From: Thermocrispum municipale DSM 44069
GTDB taxonomy: Bacteria > Actinomycetota > Actinomycetes > Mycobacteriales > Pseudonocardiaceae
Assembly (NCBI RefSeq): GCF_000427825.1
Contig: NZ_ATYT01000008.1
Coordinates: 118,927 to 182,926 of the forward strand
Direction of reading: 5' to 3'
Length of the DNA: 64,000 bases
This document shows positions 38,630-47,745 of this stretch, piece by piece (the stretch's first letter is position 1; each line of letters opens with the position of its first letter). Both the position numbers and the translations under genes were made by a program. The notes under the pieces are model-generated. The model did not search any database and was not told where the DNA came from. It saw only the letters and a list, made by a program, of their open reading frames with translations.

Positions 38630-39250
38630 ATGTTGATGAACCGGGTCGAGACCGCGCTGGTCAACTCCCCGCCCCGGCGGTGGTTGCAGCGCTACTACGA
38701 GGTGCCGTGGATGCGCCGGCTCGGCGGGCCGCTGCCACCCGGGGCGCGGGTGCTGGAGCTGGGCTGCGGGCCGGGCTACGGCACCCAGCTGATCCTGGAC
38801 CGTTTCGGCGCCGGCCACGTCGACGCGATCGACCTGGACCCCGCGATGATCACCCGGGCCCGGCGGCGCCTGACCCGCCGCTACGGCCAGCGGGTCCGCC
38901 TCGCCCAGGGCAGCGCCACCGACCTGCACACCACGCTGGGCGAGCCCCTCTCCCGCTACGACGCGGTGTTCGACTTCGCGATCATCCACCACATCCCCCA
39001 TTGGCCCGACGCCCTGGCCGAGATCGCCCGCGTCCTCACCCCGGGCGGGCGGTTCTACTTCGACGAAGTCACCGCCCTGGCCCTGGCCACCCCTACCTAC
39101 CGGCTGCTGTTCGACCACCCGGCCGAGAACCGCTTCACCGCCGAGGAATTCCTCTCCGAGCTGGCACGCCACCATCTCGTCGTCGACCAGCAGTACCTGA
39201 CCCGCCGCCGCGGCCGGTACGTGCTCGGGGTGGCCACCTACCGGCCCTAA
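38630..39250 (+). CDS. Class I SAM-dependent methyltransferase
   Basis: A 206-residue Rossmann-type methyltransferase. Motif I is VLELGCGPGYG (about residues 42-52), followed by IDLDPAMITRARRRL and the post-I to motif IV segment DAVFDFAIIHHIPHWPDAL. It belongs to the UbiE/Methyltransf_11 type. It is divergent from the metal sensor within the transposon and probably shares its control. A role in metal or metalloid handling is suggested by context only; the substrate cannot be read. Confidence 0.87.
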   Translation: MLMNRVETALVNSPPRRWLQRYYEVPWMRRLGGPLPPGARVLELGCGPGYGTQLILDRFGAGHVDAIDLDPAMITRARRRLTRRYGQRVRLAQGSATDLHTTLGEPLSRYDAVFDFAIIHHIPHWPDALAEIARVLTPGGRFYFDEVTALALATPTYRLLFDHPAENRFTAEEFLSELARHHLVVDQQYLTRRRGRYVLGVATYRP

Positions 39251-39268
39251 GCCACCCCGAGCGGGGTG

Positions 39269-42200
39269 TCACCGTTCGTTGTCCTCGTCGGGCTCGGACG
39301 GATCACGCAGCGGCCGCAGGCCCTGGGCCAGATCGGCGGGGAGCAGGAACGAATACCGGCCGAGCATGTTGATGTGGTGGCGTACGAACGGCGAGAGCCG
39401 GGCCGCGTCTTCGTCGTGGACTTCGTAGCCGCCGGCACGGAGTTCGGTGATGGCGGCATCCAGGTAGCGGGTGGTGAACAGCACGATCGCGTTGAGGACG
39501 AGGCCCAGGGCGCCGAGTTGGTCTTCCATGCCTTCGTAGTAGCGCTGGCGTAGTTCGCCGCGCTGGCCGTGGAAGATCCGCCGGGCCAAGGCGTGGCGGC
39601 CTTCCTGGAGGTTGGCCTGGGCTTTGATGTCGCGGCGGTAGCCGGTGTCGTCGACCATCCGCAGCACGTGCAGCGTCTTGTGGATCCGGCCGTAGTGCGC
39701 GATCGCCTCACCCAACGGGGTGGGGTGGCCGTCGCGGGACAGCATCCGGATCACGTCGTGAGCGCGGACGGCACCGGTGTGGATCGAGGCGACCACGCGC
39801 AGGATGTCCTCCCAGTGCCGCCGGATCCGGTCGAGATCAATGCGGCCGCGAGCCGCTGTGGTGAAGGGCCCGTAGTCGGCGCGGGTGTCGATGCGCCACA
39901 GCTTCTGATCGGGCAGGTCGGCCAACTGCGGGGCGTAGGTGTACCCGGCGAGAGTGAGCAGCCCGAAGACGATGTCGGAGTAGGAGGCGGTGTCAGTGAC
40001 GATCATCTGCGGTTTCTGCCCGCCGTCGCGGTCATACAGCACGTCCAGCACGTGCAGGGAGTCGCGTGGGGTGCCCGCCACGACCTTCCCGGCGAGCCCG
40101 GCGGCCTGATCGTTGACCATGTTCAGCCAGGTCGCGCCCCGTTTCTGGCCCCAGTAGTGCGGGTTGTGGCGGGCATTGATGGTCTGCACCGGCACGACGA
40201 ACCGCATCCCGTCGACACTGGCCACGTGCCCGCCGCCCCACACCTGAGCAAGGCCGATGCGGGCCTGGTGCTCGATCAGGAAGGTGTTGGCGGCTTTGAG
40301 GGTGTCCATCCGCAGGTAGGTCGCGTCCACGTGCGCCAGACGATCCCGCGTCAACGCCGGCACGCTGTGCTTGATCACTGGAGTCCAGCCGATGTTGCAG
40401 GACTCGGACACCAGTAGCGCGGCGATGGTGATGTGCAGGTCGGCCAGGCGGGCTTCGCCGCCGGTGATCGAGGTGAACGCCTGGTCGGCGCCGGTCCAGG
40501 AGAAGACCTCCAGCAACACCTCCGGAAGGTCGACGCGGGGCAGCATCCGGTTGGTCAGCGCCCGCAGGTTGGCCAGGCTCGGCGGCTCCGCCTCCGCTGG
40601 CAGCGCTGAGAGGTGCAGGCGGCCGTCCTCGTCGAAGCGCACCGCGGTGTTCTCCGGCAGTCCCGCTGTGACTTCGCGGAAGGTGGCGTCCAACAGCTCG
40701 GCGCACTCGTCGAGGTGCTCGTTCGGGTCGGGTGGCAGTCCGAGACTGGACAGCACCACCGGCTTCGCGGTGGTCCACGCACTGCCGGCGAGGAGCTTGG
40801 CGCGCGGGTCGCCCCACTTACTGGAGTTGACCGCGAAGATGTCCCGACGCCGCAAACAGCGGTGGAACTGCTCCAGCACACAGAAGGTGTAAGCCCGCCA
40901 ATCGATCGTCCCTGGCTCCAGCTCCGGGGCGTGCAGCACCAACCTGCGCCACGAGCCGATCAGCAGCTGCTCGTCGATCTCGGAGCGGGCGACCTTGTTG
41001 CGGCCGCCGCCCCACAACCGAGGCAGATCCCGCAACGCCGCCAGCACCTGACGCCCTTCGGGCGCGGCGCCGAAGCGGATCACCTCACACAACAACGGCA
41101 GGAACGGCCGCACCGTGACGAACCGCTTCACCAACTCCGCCCGCCACGCCTCATCCGCATCCGAGTCCAGCGGCCCCGCGAGCTCCACCACCGCGACCAG
41201 AGCCTCGGCCAGCTCGGCGCGGGGCACCACGGCCTCGATCTCGGCCCACACCTGCGCCAAACTGACCGGCTCGATGGTGTCGCCGTCGTCGGCGGCCTGC
41301 TCGGCCAGGCCATCGTGCGCGCCGGTCACCTCCAGCAACACCCCCAGCGCGGCCGCAAGCTTCGCCGACGCCTTGCCCAGCTTGGGCAGGGTGCGCAGCT
41401 TCTCCTTGGCCGATTCCCGCTCCGCCCGCGCCAGCAGCTTCGAGGCGATCAGCACATCCAGCAGATCCAGGGCGTCATCGACTGCCCGAGTTTGCAGGTA
41501 GACCACCGTGGCCAACAGCGTCGCCGCCCGCCGGGAATCACCGTGACGACGCAGCGAACTGGTCTTGCCCTGCACCCCATACCGCGACAACTCCGCCAAC
41601 CGGCGCGGCGGCACCACCTCAGTGTCCACCTCGACGAACCCCAACCCGAGGATCTCCGACGCGCGCTGAAGGGCATCGACCATCGCCGGACCCGACACCC
41701 GCACCGGCGGCCGCCGCAGCGTGTCCAACCGCGAATTCCGGTGCCCCTCCGGCACCTCCAACAACCCATCCAGCGCGGCGCGCTGCTCGTCGTCAAGCAG
41801 ATCACACAGCGTCTCCCACAACCGCCGGTTCGCCGCCTCTCGCCGGGCGGCGACCAGCCGGACCAGCCGGGTCACGCCTGGCAGCAGCACCTTGCGCTCT
41901 CGCAGCCATGAGACCGCGACGTCGAACAGCGCCTTCGGCCCGTCTCCGGTGGTCCAGGCGCGGGCCTCGATCCACTCGCCGAGCTCGTTCTCCACCACCG
42001 AAAACTCGTGCCAGCCACCGGCCTGGCGCAGCTCCCAGACGTGCTCGAAGCGGGTCTTCTCCCGCTCGCCGTAGGACTTCACGCACGACGAGTCCACGAT
42101 TCCGAGCTGCTCGGCGAGATAGTCGACCAGCTCGACCGGCACGTCCAGCGGGTCATCGAGGAACGCCCCGACGTTGCGCACCGTCACGAGCTGGAGCGCG

Positions 42201-42355
42201 AACCCGAGCTTGTTGTAATCGCGCCGCTTGGCCTCCACCAGGCCCCGGTCGACGTCGTCGAGGAAAAAGAACCGCTCCAACTCTGCCCGCGACAACACCT
42301 CGGGCAACCGGCCGTAGGCCGCAGCCTGCTCATCGGACAGGAACTCAACTGGCAA
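39269..42355 (-). CDS. tnpA: Tn3-family transposase TnpA
   Basis: A full-length 1028-residue DDE transposase (DUF4158 N-terminal domain: MPVEFLSDEQAAAYGRL; Tn3 transposase domain in the C-terminal half). The likely catalytic acids sit in ASVDGMRF, VTDTASYSD and GELRQRYYEG. The only usable start in the frame is TTG 42355 (the frame is closed by TGA at 42370-42368), with GAAAGG upstream. It lies at the right end and reads inward, convergent with the methyltransferase (18-base gap). Confidence 0.96.
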   Translation of the reverse strand: MPVEFLSDEQAAAYGRLPEVLSRAELERFFFLDDVDRGLVEAKRRDYNKLGFALQLVTVRNVGAFLDDPLDVPVELVDYLAEQLGIVDSSCVKSYGEREKTRFEHVWELRQAGGWHEFSVVENELGEWIEARAWTTGDGPKALFDVAVSWLRERKVLLPGVTRLVRLVAARREAANRRLWETLCDLLDDEQRAALDGLLEVPEGHRNSRLDTLRRPPVRVSGPAMVDALQRASEILGLGFVEVDTEVVPPRRLAELSRYGVQGKTSSLRRHGDSRRAATLLATVVYLQTRAVDDALDLLDVLIASKLLARAERESAKEKLRTLPKLGKASAKLAAALGVLLEVTGAHDGLAEQAADDGDTIEPVSLAQVWAEIEAVVPRAELAEALVAVVELAGPLDSDADEAWRAELVKRFVTVRPFLPLLCEVIRFGAAPEGRQVLAALRDLPRLWGGGRNKVARSEIDEQLLIGSWRRLVLHAPELEPGTIDWRAYTFCVLEQFHRCLRRRDIFAVNSSKWGDPRAKLLAGSAWTTAKPVVLSSLGLPPDPNEHLDECAELLDATFREVTAGLPENTAVRFDEDGRLHLSALPAEAEPPSLANLRALTNRMLPRVDLPEVLLEVFSWTGADQAFTSITGGEARLADLHITIAALLVSESCNIGWTPVIKHSVPALTRDRLAHVDATYLRMDTLKAANTFLIEHQARIGLAQVWGGGHVASVDGMRFVVPVQTINARHNPHYWGQKRGATWLNMVNDQAAGLAGKVVAGTPRDSLHVLDVLYDRDGGQKPQMIVTDTASYSDIVFGLLTLAGYTYAPQLADLPDQKLWRIDTRADYGPFTTAARGRIDLDRIRRHWEDILRVVASIHTGAVRAHDVIRMLSRDGHPTPLGEAIAHYGRIHKTLHVLRMVDDTGYRRDIKAQANLQEGRHALARRIFHGQRGELRQRYYEGMEDQLGALGLVLNAIVLFTTRYLDAAITELRAGGYEVHDEDAARLSPFVRHHINMLGRYSFLLPADLAQGLRPLRDPSEPDEDNER

Positions 42356-42458
42356 CTCACTGGCCTTTCAGATCTACATCCACCCACTGCGGCGGAACCG
42401 CAGCGAAGCTTCAGCAAAACGATCAAGGCCGTCAACGAGCGGATCGGGGCATTGGAGG

Positions 42459-42496
42459 CTTAGCGCCAGTTTCCGTTCCGATGTTCCTCACGCCCC
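42459..42496 (-). repeat. Right terminal inverted repeat (38 bp)
   Basis: Mirror copy of the left end: CTTAGCGCCAGTTTCC ... CGCCCC. It differs from the left end at two positions. Confidence 0.95.
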
Positions 42497-42501
42497 ATAT
42501 C
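42497..42501. repeat. Right target-site duplication ATATC
   Basis: Identical to 34991-34995 and directly adjacent to the right inverted repeat. The following 200 bases up to the cupin gene hold no gene. Confidence 0.92.
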
Positions 42502-42702
42502 GTGCTGCGGCACGGACGCCGGCCAAGAGGGGCACGGTGGTCGAGCGCGTGACGGTTTCGGGTACGCCGGGTGCCCGCCGTGCGGACTTCGTGGTCGGCG
42601 AAGCCGCCGTGCGTGCCTGGCCGCATTCGAGGCTTCCTCGGCCGCGCCGACGCCGAGTAGCCTGGTGGTATCGCGGCAGGGCAGAAGGACGGAGTGCTGT
42701 CG

Positions 42703-43032
42703 ATGAGCGCGCACACGGTCAACCTCGAGCAGCTCGCGGACACACTGTTGGCCGAAGCAGCCGAGAGTCACGCCGGGCGCGCCGCCCGCACCATCGTGAC
42801 CGGCAGCGGGCAACGGGCCACGGTCATCGCGCTGCGGGAAGGCGCCCACATGGCCGAGCACGACTCGCCGCCCGCCGCGACGCTGCAGATTCTTGCCGGA
42901 CGCGCCCGCCTGCACACCGCGTCGGAAGAGTGGACGCTGAGTGCGGGGGAGCTGGTTGCGATCCCGCCGCAGCGGCATGGCCTGGACGCGCTGACCGATG
43001 TCGCGGCGCTGCTCACCGTGGCGCTTCGCTGA
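42703..43032 (+). CDS. Small cupin-domain protein
   Basis: A 109-residue single cupin barrel. Core motifs are ALREGAHMAEHDSPPAATLQILAGRARL and LSAGELVAIPPQRHGLDAL, giving possible metal ligands His and Glu. ATG 42703 (MSAHTVNLEQL) follows GGAG at eight bases; GTG 42694 is an alternative. Its end overlaps the 3' end of the convergent LysR gene by 20 bases. Such stand-alone cupins are often sensors or small-molecule binding proteins; function unknown. Confidence 0.82.
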   Translation: MSAHTVNLEQLADTLLAEAAESHAGRAARTIVTGSGQRATVIALREGAHMAEHDSPPAATLQILAGRARLHTASEEWTLSAGELVAIPPQRHGLDALTDVAALLTVALR

Positions 43033-44041
43033 CCGAATCGGCGTCCGGTCGCACCCGTTGCTCGGCGAGACGCCGATAGGCGGCCTCGATCGACTTCTCC
43101 GCGTCCACCGCGGCTTCCAGCAAGGTCATTCCCTTCTCGGTGCGCCGAGCCAGTGCGTCCCGCCACCGGTCGAGGTTGGCCTGGCTGAGCTCGAGGAACT
43201 TGCGCGCCGGACCGGACAACGGGGAGCTGGACTTGACCGCGTAGATGGACCGGAAGGTCTGCGGCGAGATCGTCCGCAACTGGGCGCCGCGTCGCCAGGC
43301 GTCCAGGGCTTGGCGCATCGGCAAGAAGGCTGCGCCGGCACCCGCGGCGATGAGCGCGACCAAAGCGGCGGATTCCTCGACGTCGACGACCACCGCGGGC
43401 TCGACGCCGCTACTGTCGCGGATCGCTTCGAGGTAGGAGCGGCCGAAGGCCCGGTCGATCACCATCGGCAACCCGTCGAGCATGGCCACCGGCACCGGAT
43501 CGGGCAGGTCGGTCTGCCACGCGGGTGGCAACGCCAACACGATCTCGCCGTCGCCGACGTGCATGCAGTCGATGCCTTGCCGCGACACCGGGGTGAGTGT
43601 GTAGGCAAGCTCGGCCTCACCGGACCTGATCAGCGCGACGATGTCGTCGATGGTGCCCTTGTGCTGGGTCAGCCGGACGGTGACGCCGGGGTGCAGCCGA
43701 CGGAAGTGGCCGACCCACGCGGCCAGGAAGTCCGAGGTGAGCGAGGCCGAGATCGCAATGTCGATCCGTCCCCGTTCCAGCCCGCGGTACTCGGCAGCCA
43801 CGTGCCTGGCATGGTGCAAATCGCGCAGCACCTGACGTGCAGGCCCGACCAGCGCCTCACCGGCCGCGGTCAGCACCAGTCCGCGGCCGACGCGGCGGAA
43901 CAGCTCGACGCCCAGCTCGTCCTCCAAGCGGCGGATGACCTGGGACAACGACGGCTGGGCGAGGTACAGCGACGCCGCGGCCTTCGTGATGCTGCCGTGG
44001 TCCACCACCGCAAGGAAGCACTCCAGCTCGCGAACGTCCAT
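43013..44041 (-). CDS. LysR-family regulator of the CoA-transferase cluster
   Basis: A 342-residue LysR protein with helix-turn-helix MDVRELECFLAVVDHGSIT / AAASLYLAQPSLSQVIRRL and an effector domain. A C-terminal extension of about 40 residues, rich in Arg and Glu, goes beyond the usual 300. It is the last gene of the minus-strand set enoyl-CoA hydratase - CoA-transferase - LysR, 32 bases after the CoA-transferase. The frame stays open far upstream, but homology begins at ATG 44041. Confidence 0.9.
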   Translation of the reverse strand: MDVRELECFLAVVDHGSITKAAASLYLAQPSLSQVIRRLEDELGVELFRRVGRGLVLTAAGEALVGPARQVLRDLHHARHVAAEYRGLERGRIDIAISASLTSDFLAAWVGHFRRLHPGVTVRLTQHKGTIDDIVALIRSGEAELAYTLTPVSRQGIDCMHVGDGEIVLALPPAWQTDLPDPVPVAMLDGLPMVIDRAFGRSYLEAIRDSSGVEPAVVVDVEESAALVALIAAGAGAAFLPMRQALDAWRRGAQLRTISPQTFRSIYAVKSSSPLSGPARKFLELSQANLDRWRDALARRTEKGMTLLEAAVDAEKSIEAAYRRLAEQRVRPDADSVSEAPR

Positions 44042-44073
44042 GGCGCGATCCAACGGGCGGCGGGGGTGGTCGG

Positions 44074-45204
44074 TCAAGGCTCGCGCCCGGCGATGTCGTC
44101 GGTGTGCGCGCCGAGCGCGGGGACAGCCCGGCCGGGCGGGGGAGCGACGCCGTCGAGCGTGAACGGCATCGACGGCACCCGGTACTTCTCGCCATCGGGG
44201 CTCACGCCGGTGGTGAGGATGCCGCCCGCGGCGACATCGCCGGCTTCGGCGACCTCTTCGTAGGTGCGGACGGCGGCGGCGACGATGCCGTTGTCCGCCA
44301 ACGCCGCCAGGCACTCGTCGGTGCGGTAAGTGCCGATCACCTCGGCGATCTCGGCGAGCAGCGCGGGACGGTGCGCGACCCGGCTGGGGTTGTCGGCGAA
44401 CCGTTCGTCGGAGACCATCCACTCCTTGCCGAGGAACCGGCACAGCCGGCCGAAGTGCTCCGGTGTGTAGGCGGACAGCACGATCGCGCCGTCGGCCGTG
44501 TGGAAGACATCGGCCGCCGGGGCCACGGTGGCTTGACCGTTGCCTTTGCGGAGCGGTTGCTTGCCCGCGGCGTGCCATTCGCCCCACATGGCGGCCTGCA
44601 TGTGCACCATGGCCTGCAGGAGTGAGACGTCGACGACGCCGCCTTCTCCGGTGCGCTCGCGCCGGAAGAGCGCAGCGAGCACGGCCTGCACGACCGCGTA
44701 GCTCGCGGCGGCGTCGGCGATGGGGAAACCGACGCGCAGCGGATCCCCGCCCTGCTCGCCGTTGATCGACATCAAGCCGCTCTCGGCCTGCGCCACGATG
44801 TCCAGCCCGGGGCGCGCGGCCGACGGTGTTCCCCGCCCGAACCCGCTCACCGACACGTAGATCAGCTGGGGGTGGGCGGCGGTCAGCTCCTCCGGGCCGA
44901 GGCCGAAGCGCTCCATCGTCCCCGGCCGGAGGTTCTGCACCAGCACGTCGGCTCGACCGACCAGATCGCGGGCGATGCGTCGGTCGCGCTCCTCGCGCAG
45001 ATCCAGGACCACCGATTTCTTGCCCCGGTTGAACGCGAGCACGATGCCCTCGCCGTAGGCGCCGATGGAGCGCGCCTGATCGCCCTGGGGTGGCTCGACC
45101 TTGATGACCTCGGCGCCCAGGTCGAGCAGCAACTGGGTGGCCGCCGGCGCCGCGATGTAGTGGCCGAACTCGACGACCGTGATCCCGGCCAGAGGTTCGG
45201 TCAT
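44074..45204 (-). CDS. CaiB/BaiF-family CoA-transferase
   Basis: A 376-residue family III CoA-transferase that moves CoA from one acyl-CoA to a free acid by a mixed-anhydride mechanism. Typical signatures: LAGITVVEFGHYIAAPAATQLLLDLGAEVIKVE, LNLRP-type segment VLVQNLRPG, and the catalytic Asp in PGLDIVAQAESGLM. It overlaps the upstream enoyl-CoA hydratase by four bases (ATGA). It probably activates the acid imported by the divergent TctCBA system. Confidence 0.92.
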   Translation of the reverse strand: MTEPLAGITVVEFGHYIAAPAATQLLLDLGAEVIKVEPPQGDQARSIGAYGEGIVLAFNRGKKSVVLDLREERDRRIARDLVGRADVLVQNLRPGTMERFGLGPEELTAAHPQLIYVSVSGFGRGTPSAARPGLDIVAQAESGLMSINGEQGGDPLRVGFPIADAAASYAVVQAVLAALFRRERTGEGGVVDVSLLQAMVHMQAAMWGEWHAAGKQPLRKGNGQATVAPAADVFHTADGAIVLSAYTPEHFGRLCRFLGKEWMVSDERFADNPSRVAHRPALLAEIAEVIGTYRTDECLAALADNGIVAAAVRTYEEVAEAGDVAAGGILTTGVSPDGEKYRVPSMPFTLDGVAPPPGRAVPALGAHTDDIAGREP

Positions 45205-46043
45205 GCCTGAACTCCTTGGTGAGCCCTGCGGTTGACGAACGCCTGGGCGGCCGCTCGGGCGTCACCGCTGCGTGCGGTCTCGACCATGCGTGGCACCTCA
45301 CGCCGTAGGTAATCGGGCAGGCTCGACACTACGGCGTCAGCGAGATTGCGTTTGGCGTGCTGCATCGCCAGCAGCGGTTGTTTGGCCAGTTTGGCGGTCA
45401 ATGCGCCGATCCTGCCCGCCAGGTCGGCGGTCACCTCGGTGACCAGGCCGAGCTCGAGCGCGCGACCGGCATCGAGCTTGACCGGATCCAGGATCAGCGA
45501 GCTCGCCCGCGCGTTCCCGACCGCCCTGGTCAGCAGCCAGGCGCTGCCGAGATCGCCGGACACTCCGGCGCTGACGAATGCGGTGTTGAACACGGCGCGG
45601 TCGGCGGCGACACGGATGTCGGTCGCCAGCGCGAGCGACAGTCCCGCCCCGGCGCAGGCACCGTTGATGGCGGCCACGGTGACCAGGGGAAACGTCACGA
45701 GCCGCTCGGCGATGGCGGAAGCCTGGGTCAACCGGTCGCGGTCGTCCTGCAGCGATCGGCCGCGCAGGGTCCGGCTGTCGTGATCGCGAGGATCCGACGA
45801 ACCGACGCGTGCCAGGTCGGCGCCGACGCAGAAGTCCGAACCCGCTCCCGTCAACACGACGACACGCACCGCGTCGTCGGCCTCGGCAAGGTCGAGTGCG
45901 GTCCGCAGATCCTGCAGCAGGTGCCAGGACATCGCGTTGCGTCGCTGCGGCCGGTTCAGCGTGATGGTGCCGACACCGTCGGCGACGTCCAAGCACACCG
46001 TGCCCGAGCCGACCGGTGCGCCGAGGGAGGGGTCTGGAGCCAT
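45201..46043 (-). CDS. Enoyl-CoA hydratase/isomerase family protein
   Basis: A 280-residue crotonase-fold enzyme. Oxyanion-hole segments are RRNAMSW and GACAGAGLSLALATDIRVAA; the usual second catalytic Glu position reads FVSAGVSGDLGSAWLL, where Asp rather than Glu appears. It could be a hydratase, isomerase or hydrolase. First gene of the minus-strand catabolic set. ATG 46043 is preferred; a TTG at 46091 would add 16 residues. Confidence 0.88.
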   Translation of the reverse strand: MAPDPSLGAPVGSGTVCLDVADGVGTITLNRPQRRNAMSWHLLQDLRTALDLAEADDAVRVVVLTGAGSDFCVGADLARVGSSDPRDHDSRTLRGRSLQDDRDRLTQASAIAERLVTFPLVTVAAINGACAGAGLSLALATDIRVAADRAVFNTAFVSAGVSGDLGSAWLLTRAVGNARASSLILDPVKLDAGRALELGLVTEVTADLAGRIGALTAKLAKQPLLAMQHAKRNLADAVVSSLPDYLRREVPRMVETARSGDARAAAQAFVNRRAHQGVQA

Positions 46044-46098
46044 GCCCTCATCGTCGAGGCGGGCTTCTAGTGCGTCAAAGACGAAAAACAACGGCTAC

Positions 46099-46117
46099 TC
46101 ATTGACGGAAGCAATGA
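46099..46117. promoter_or_regulatory. LysR-type box in the divergent catabolic/transport spacer
   Basis: Inverted repeat TCATTG (46099-46104) / CAATGA (46112-46117) with a 7-base centre fits the T-N11-A pattern. A second half-site CAATGAATC occurs at 46112-46120 and again at 46190-46198. The site is between the enoyl-CoA hydratase and tctC starts. Confidence 0.55.
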
Positions 46118-46274
46118 ATCGCCGGACGAGGTGCCGTCCCACTCCATGAACGATCGCCTCTCGGTCGCGGCATGATCCATAGGCTGTGCCAATGAATCCG
46201 AGTTATTTCCGGTCTTTGACGTCCTGATTGCCGCCGTTGTGGACTGTTAGGCACCTCGAGATCGGAGAGATCAC

Positions 46275-47249
46275 ATGGCTGTATCGCAGATCCGACGGCG
46301 TGGGTTCGCCGTAGTCCTTGCCGCGGCCGCGCTGCTCGCGACCTCCTGTGACCGGCCGGCCAACGAGGGGGAGTACCCGGCCAGAGATGTGCAGCTCATC
46401 GTGCCGTACCCGGCCGGGAGCGCGATCGACACCACCGCGCAGGCGTTGGCCGACGTGATCAACAGCGACGGCACGTTCGGCAAGCGCATCCAGGTCGTCA
46501 ACCGCGAAGGCGGTGGCGGTTCGGTCGGAACCACGGCCACGCTCAACGCCAAGCCGGACGGTTACACGATCGGACTGGTCCCGGACGGCCCGCTCACGCT
46601 GCTGCCGCACGCCGAAGAGGTCTCCTACGACCCTGATGCGGCCACCGTGCTCGGCGAGGTGACCACGTCCCCGGTGATGTTCGTGGTGCCCGCCGATTCT
46701 CCGTACCGGAGCATCGACGACCTGGTGCAGGCGGCCAAGGCCAAGCCGAAGACGTTGACCATGGGCGACGGACCGCTCAACTACAGCATTCCGGCGAAGA
46801 AGTTCGAGCAGCTCACCGGCACCCAGTTCAAGCACGTCAAGTTCGACGGCGACCAGGCGACGGTCACCGCTCTGCTCGGCAACAACATCGACGTCGGCGT
46901 CATGCAGCTGGCCGGCGCGGTCGCGCAGCTGAGGGCCGGTAAGGTCCGCGCGCTCGGTATCGCCTCCGCCGAGCCGATCGACATCGCCAAGGACGTCCCC
47001 ACGTTCACCGAGCAGGACGTCGACTTGGAGTGGGAGGCCTACAACGTGGTGATCGCGCCGCCCGACCTGCCCAAGGCGATCCAGAAGAAGCTGACCGACA
47101 CGCTGACGAAGGCCGTCAAGAGCGACAAGTTCACCGCTGCCTCGCGCAAGCTCGGCTTGGTCGTCAGCGGGCAGGACGGCGCGACGGCCAAGTCCCGGCT
47201 GACCGACAAGTCGGCGGAAGCGGCGGACATCCTCAAGTCGGTGGGGTGA
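46275..47249 (+). CDS. tctC: Tripartite tricarboxylate transporter substrate-binding lipoprotein (TctC)
   Basis: A 324-residue extracytoplasmic binding protein. A signal peptide with ATSC at the cleavage site (RRGFAVVLAAAALLATSC) predicts a lipoprotein. The family core QLIVPYPAGSAIDTTAQALAD binds a carboxylate ligand. It is the first gene of tctCBA, followed by tctB after only five bases. It imports an organic acid; which one is unknown. GGAGAG precedes the ATG. Confidence 0.92.
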   Translation: MAVSQIRRRGFAVVLAAAALLATSCDRPANEGEYPARDVQLIVPYPAGSAIDTTAQALADVINSDGTFGKRIQVVNREGGGGSVGTTATLNAKPDGYTIGLVPDGPLTLLPHAEEVSYDPDAATVLGEVTTSPVMFVVPADSPYRSIDDLVQAAKAKPKTLTMGDGPLNYSIPAKKFEQLTGTQFKHVKFDGDQATVTALLGNNIDVGVMQLAGAVAQLRAGKVRALGIASAEPIDIAKDVPTFTEQDVDLEWEAYNVVIAPPDLPKAIQKKLTDTLTKAVKSDKFTAASRKLGLVVSGQDGATAKSRLTDKSAEAADILKSVG

Positions 47250-47254
47250 GCGCG

Positions 47255-47728
47255 ATGGACCGGCTTCGCGAGCGGTTCGACGGCGACACCGTCACGGCGG
47301 CAGTCCTGTTGCTTCTCGGGCTCTGCTACGGAGTGCTCGCGGTGCAGGAAGGCGTCGGAACCCTCGCCGACACCGGGTCGGGCTTCTTCCCGCTGATCGT
47401 GGCGGTCGTCCTGGTGATCTCCAGTGCCTGGGTCGTCGTCCGACGCCCGGCGCCGGTGGCCGAACCGGACGACGAGACGGACGACAGCGTCCACTGGTGG
47501 CGCGTCGTCGGCGTGCTGGCTGCGGCCATGCTCGTCCCGCTGCTCGGCGTCACCGTCGGAATGATCGTGACGCTGTCGGTGTCACTGGTGCTGATCGGCA
47601 AGATCATGGGCCTGCGGCGGTGGAGCAGTGCTGTACTGCTCGGCATCGGGTTCGGTGCCGCGACCTGGTTGATCTTCGTGTGGTGGCTGTGGGTGCCGTT
47701 GCCCGCGGGCACGCTCGGGCTGGTGTGA
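47255..47728 (+). CDS. tctB: Tripartite tricarboxylate transporter small membrane subunit (TctB)
   Basis: A 157-residue protein with four predicted membrane helices and the typical ADTGSGFFPLIVAVVLVISS motif after the first helix. ATG 47255 is preceded by GGTGGGG; GTG 47246, overlapping the tctC stop, is an alternative. TctB and TctA form the membrane part of the transporter. Confidence 0.9.
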   Translation: MDRLRERFDGDTVTAAVLLLLGLCYGVLAVQEGVGTLADTGSGFFPLIVAVVLVISSAWVVVRRPAPVAEPDDETDDSVHWWRVVGVLAAAMLVPLLGVTVGMIVTLSVSLVLIGKIMGLRRWSSAVLLGIGFGAATWLIFVWWLWVPLPAGTLGLV

Positions 47729-47745
47729 GGTAAGGAGGGCCGCGC

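Larger units (their letters stand above)
34996..42496. mobile_element. Complete Tn3-family transposon with TnpI recombinase and metal-resistance cargo
   Basis: A 7,501-bp element bounded by 38-bp inverted repeats starting GGGG and ending CTAAG, flanked by the duplication ATATC. It encodes a tyrosine recombinase with a core site, a Cd/Zn P1B-ATPase, an ArsR/CmtR-type sensor, a methyltransferase and a full-length transposase. The use of a tyrosine recombinase rather than a serine resolvase places it with the Tn4430-like group. All coding frames look intact, so it may be active. It lies in the spacer between acn and a cupin gene and disrupts neither. Confidence 0.95.
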
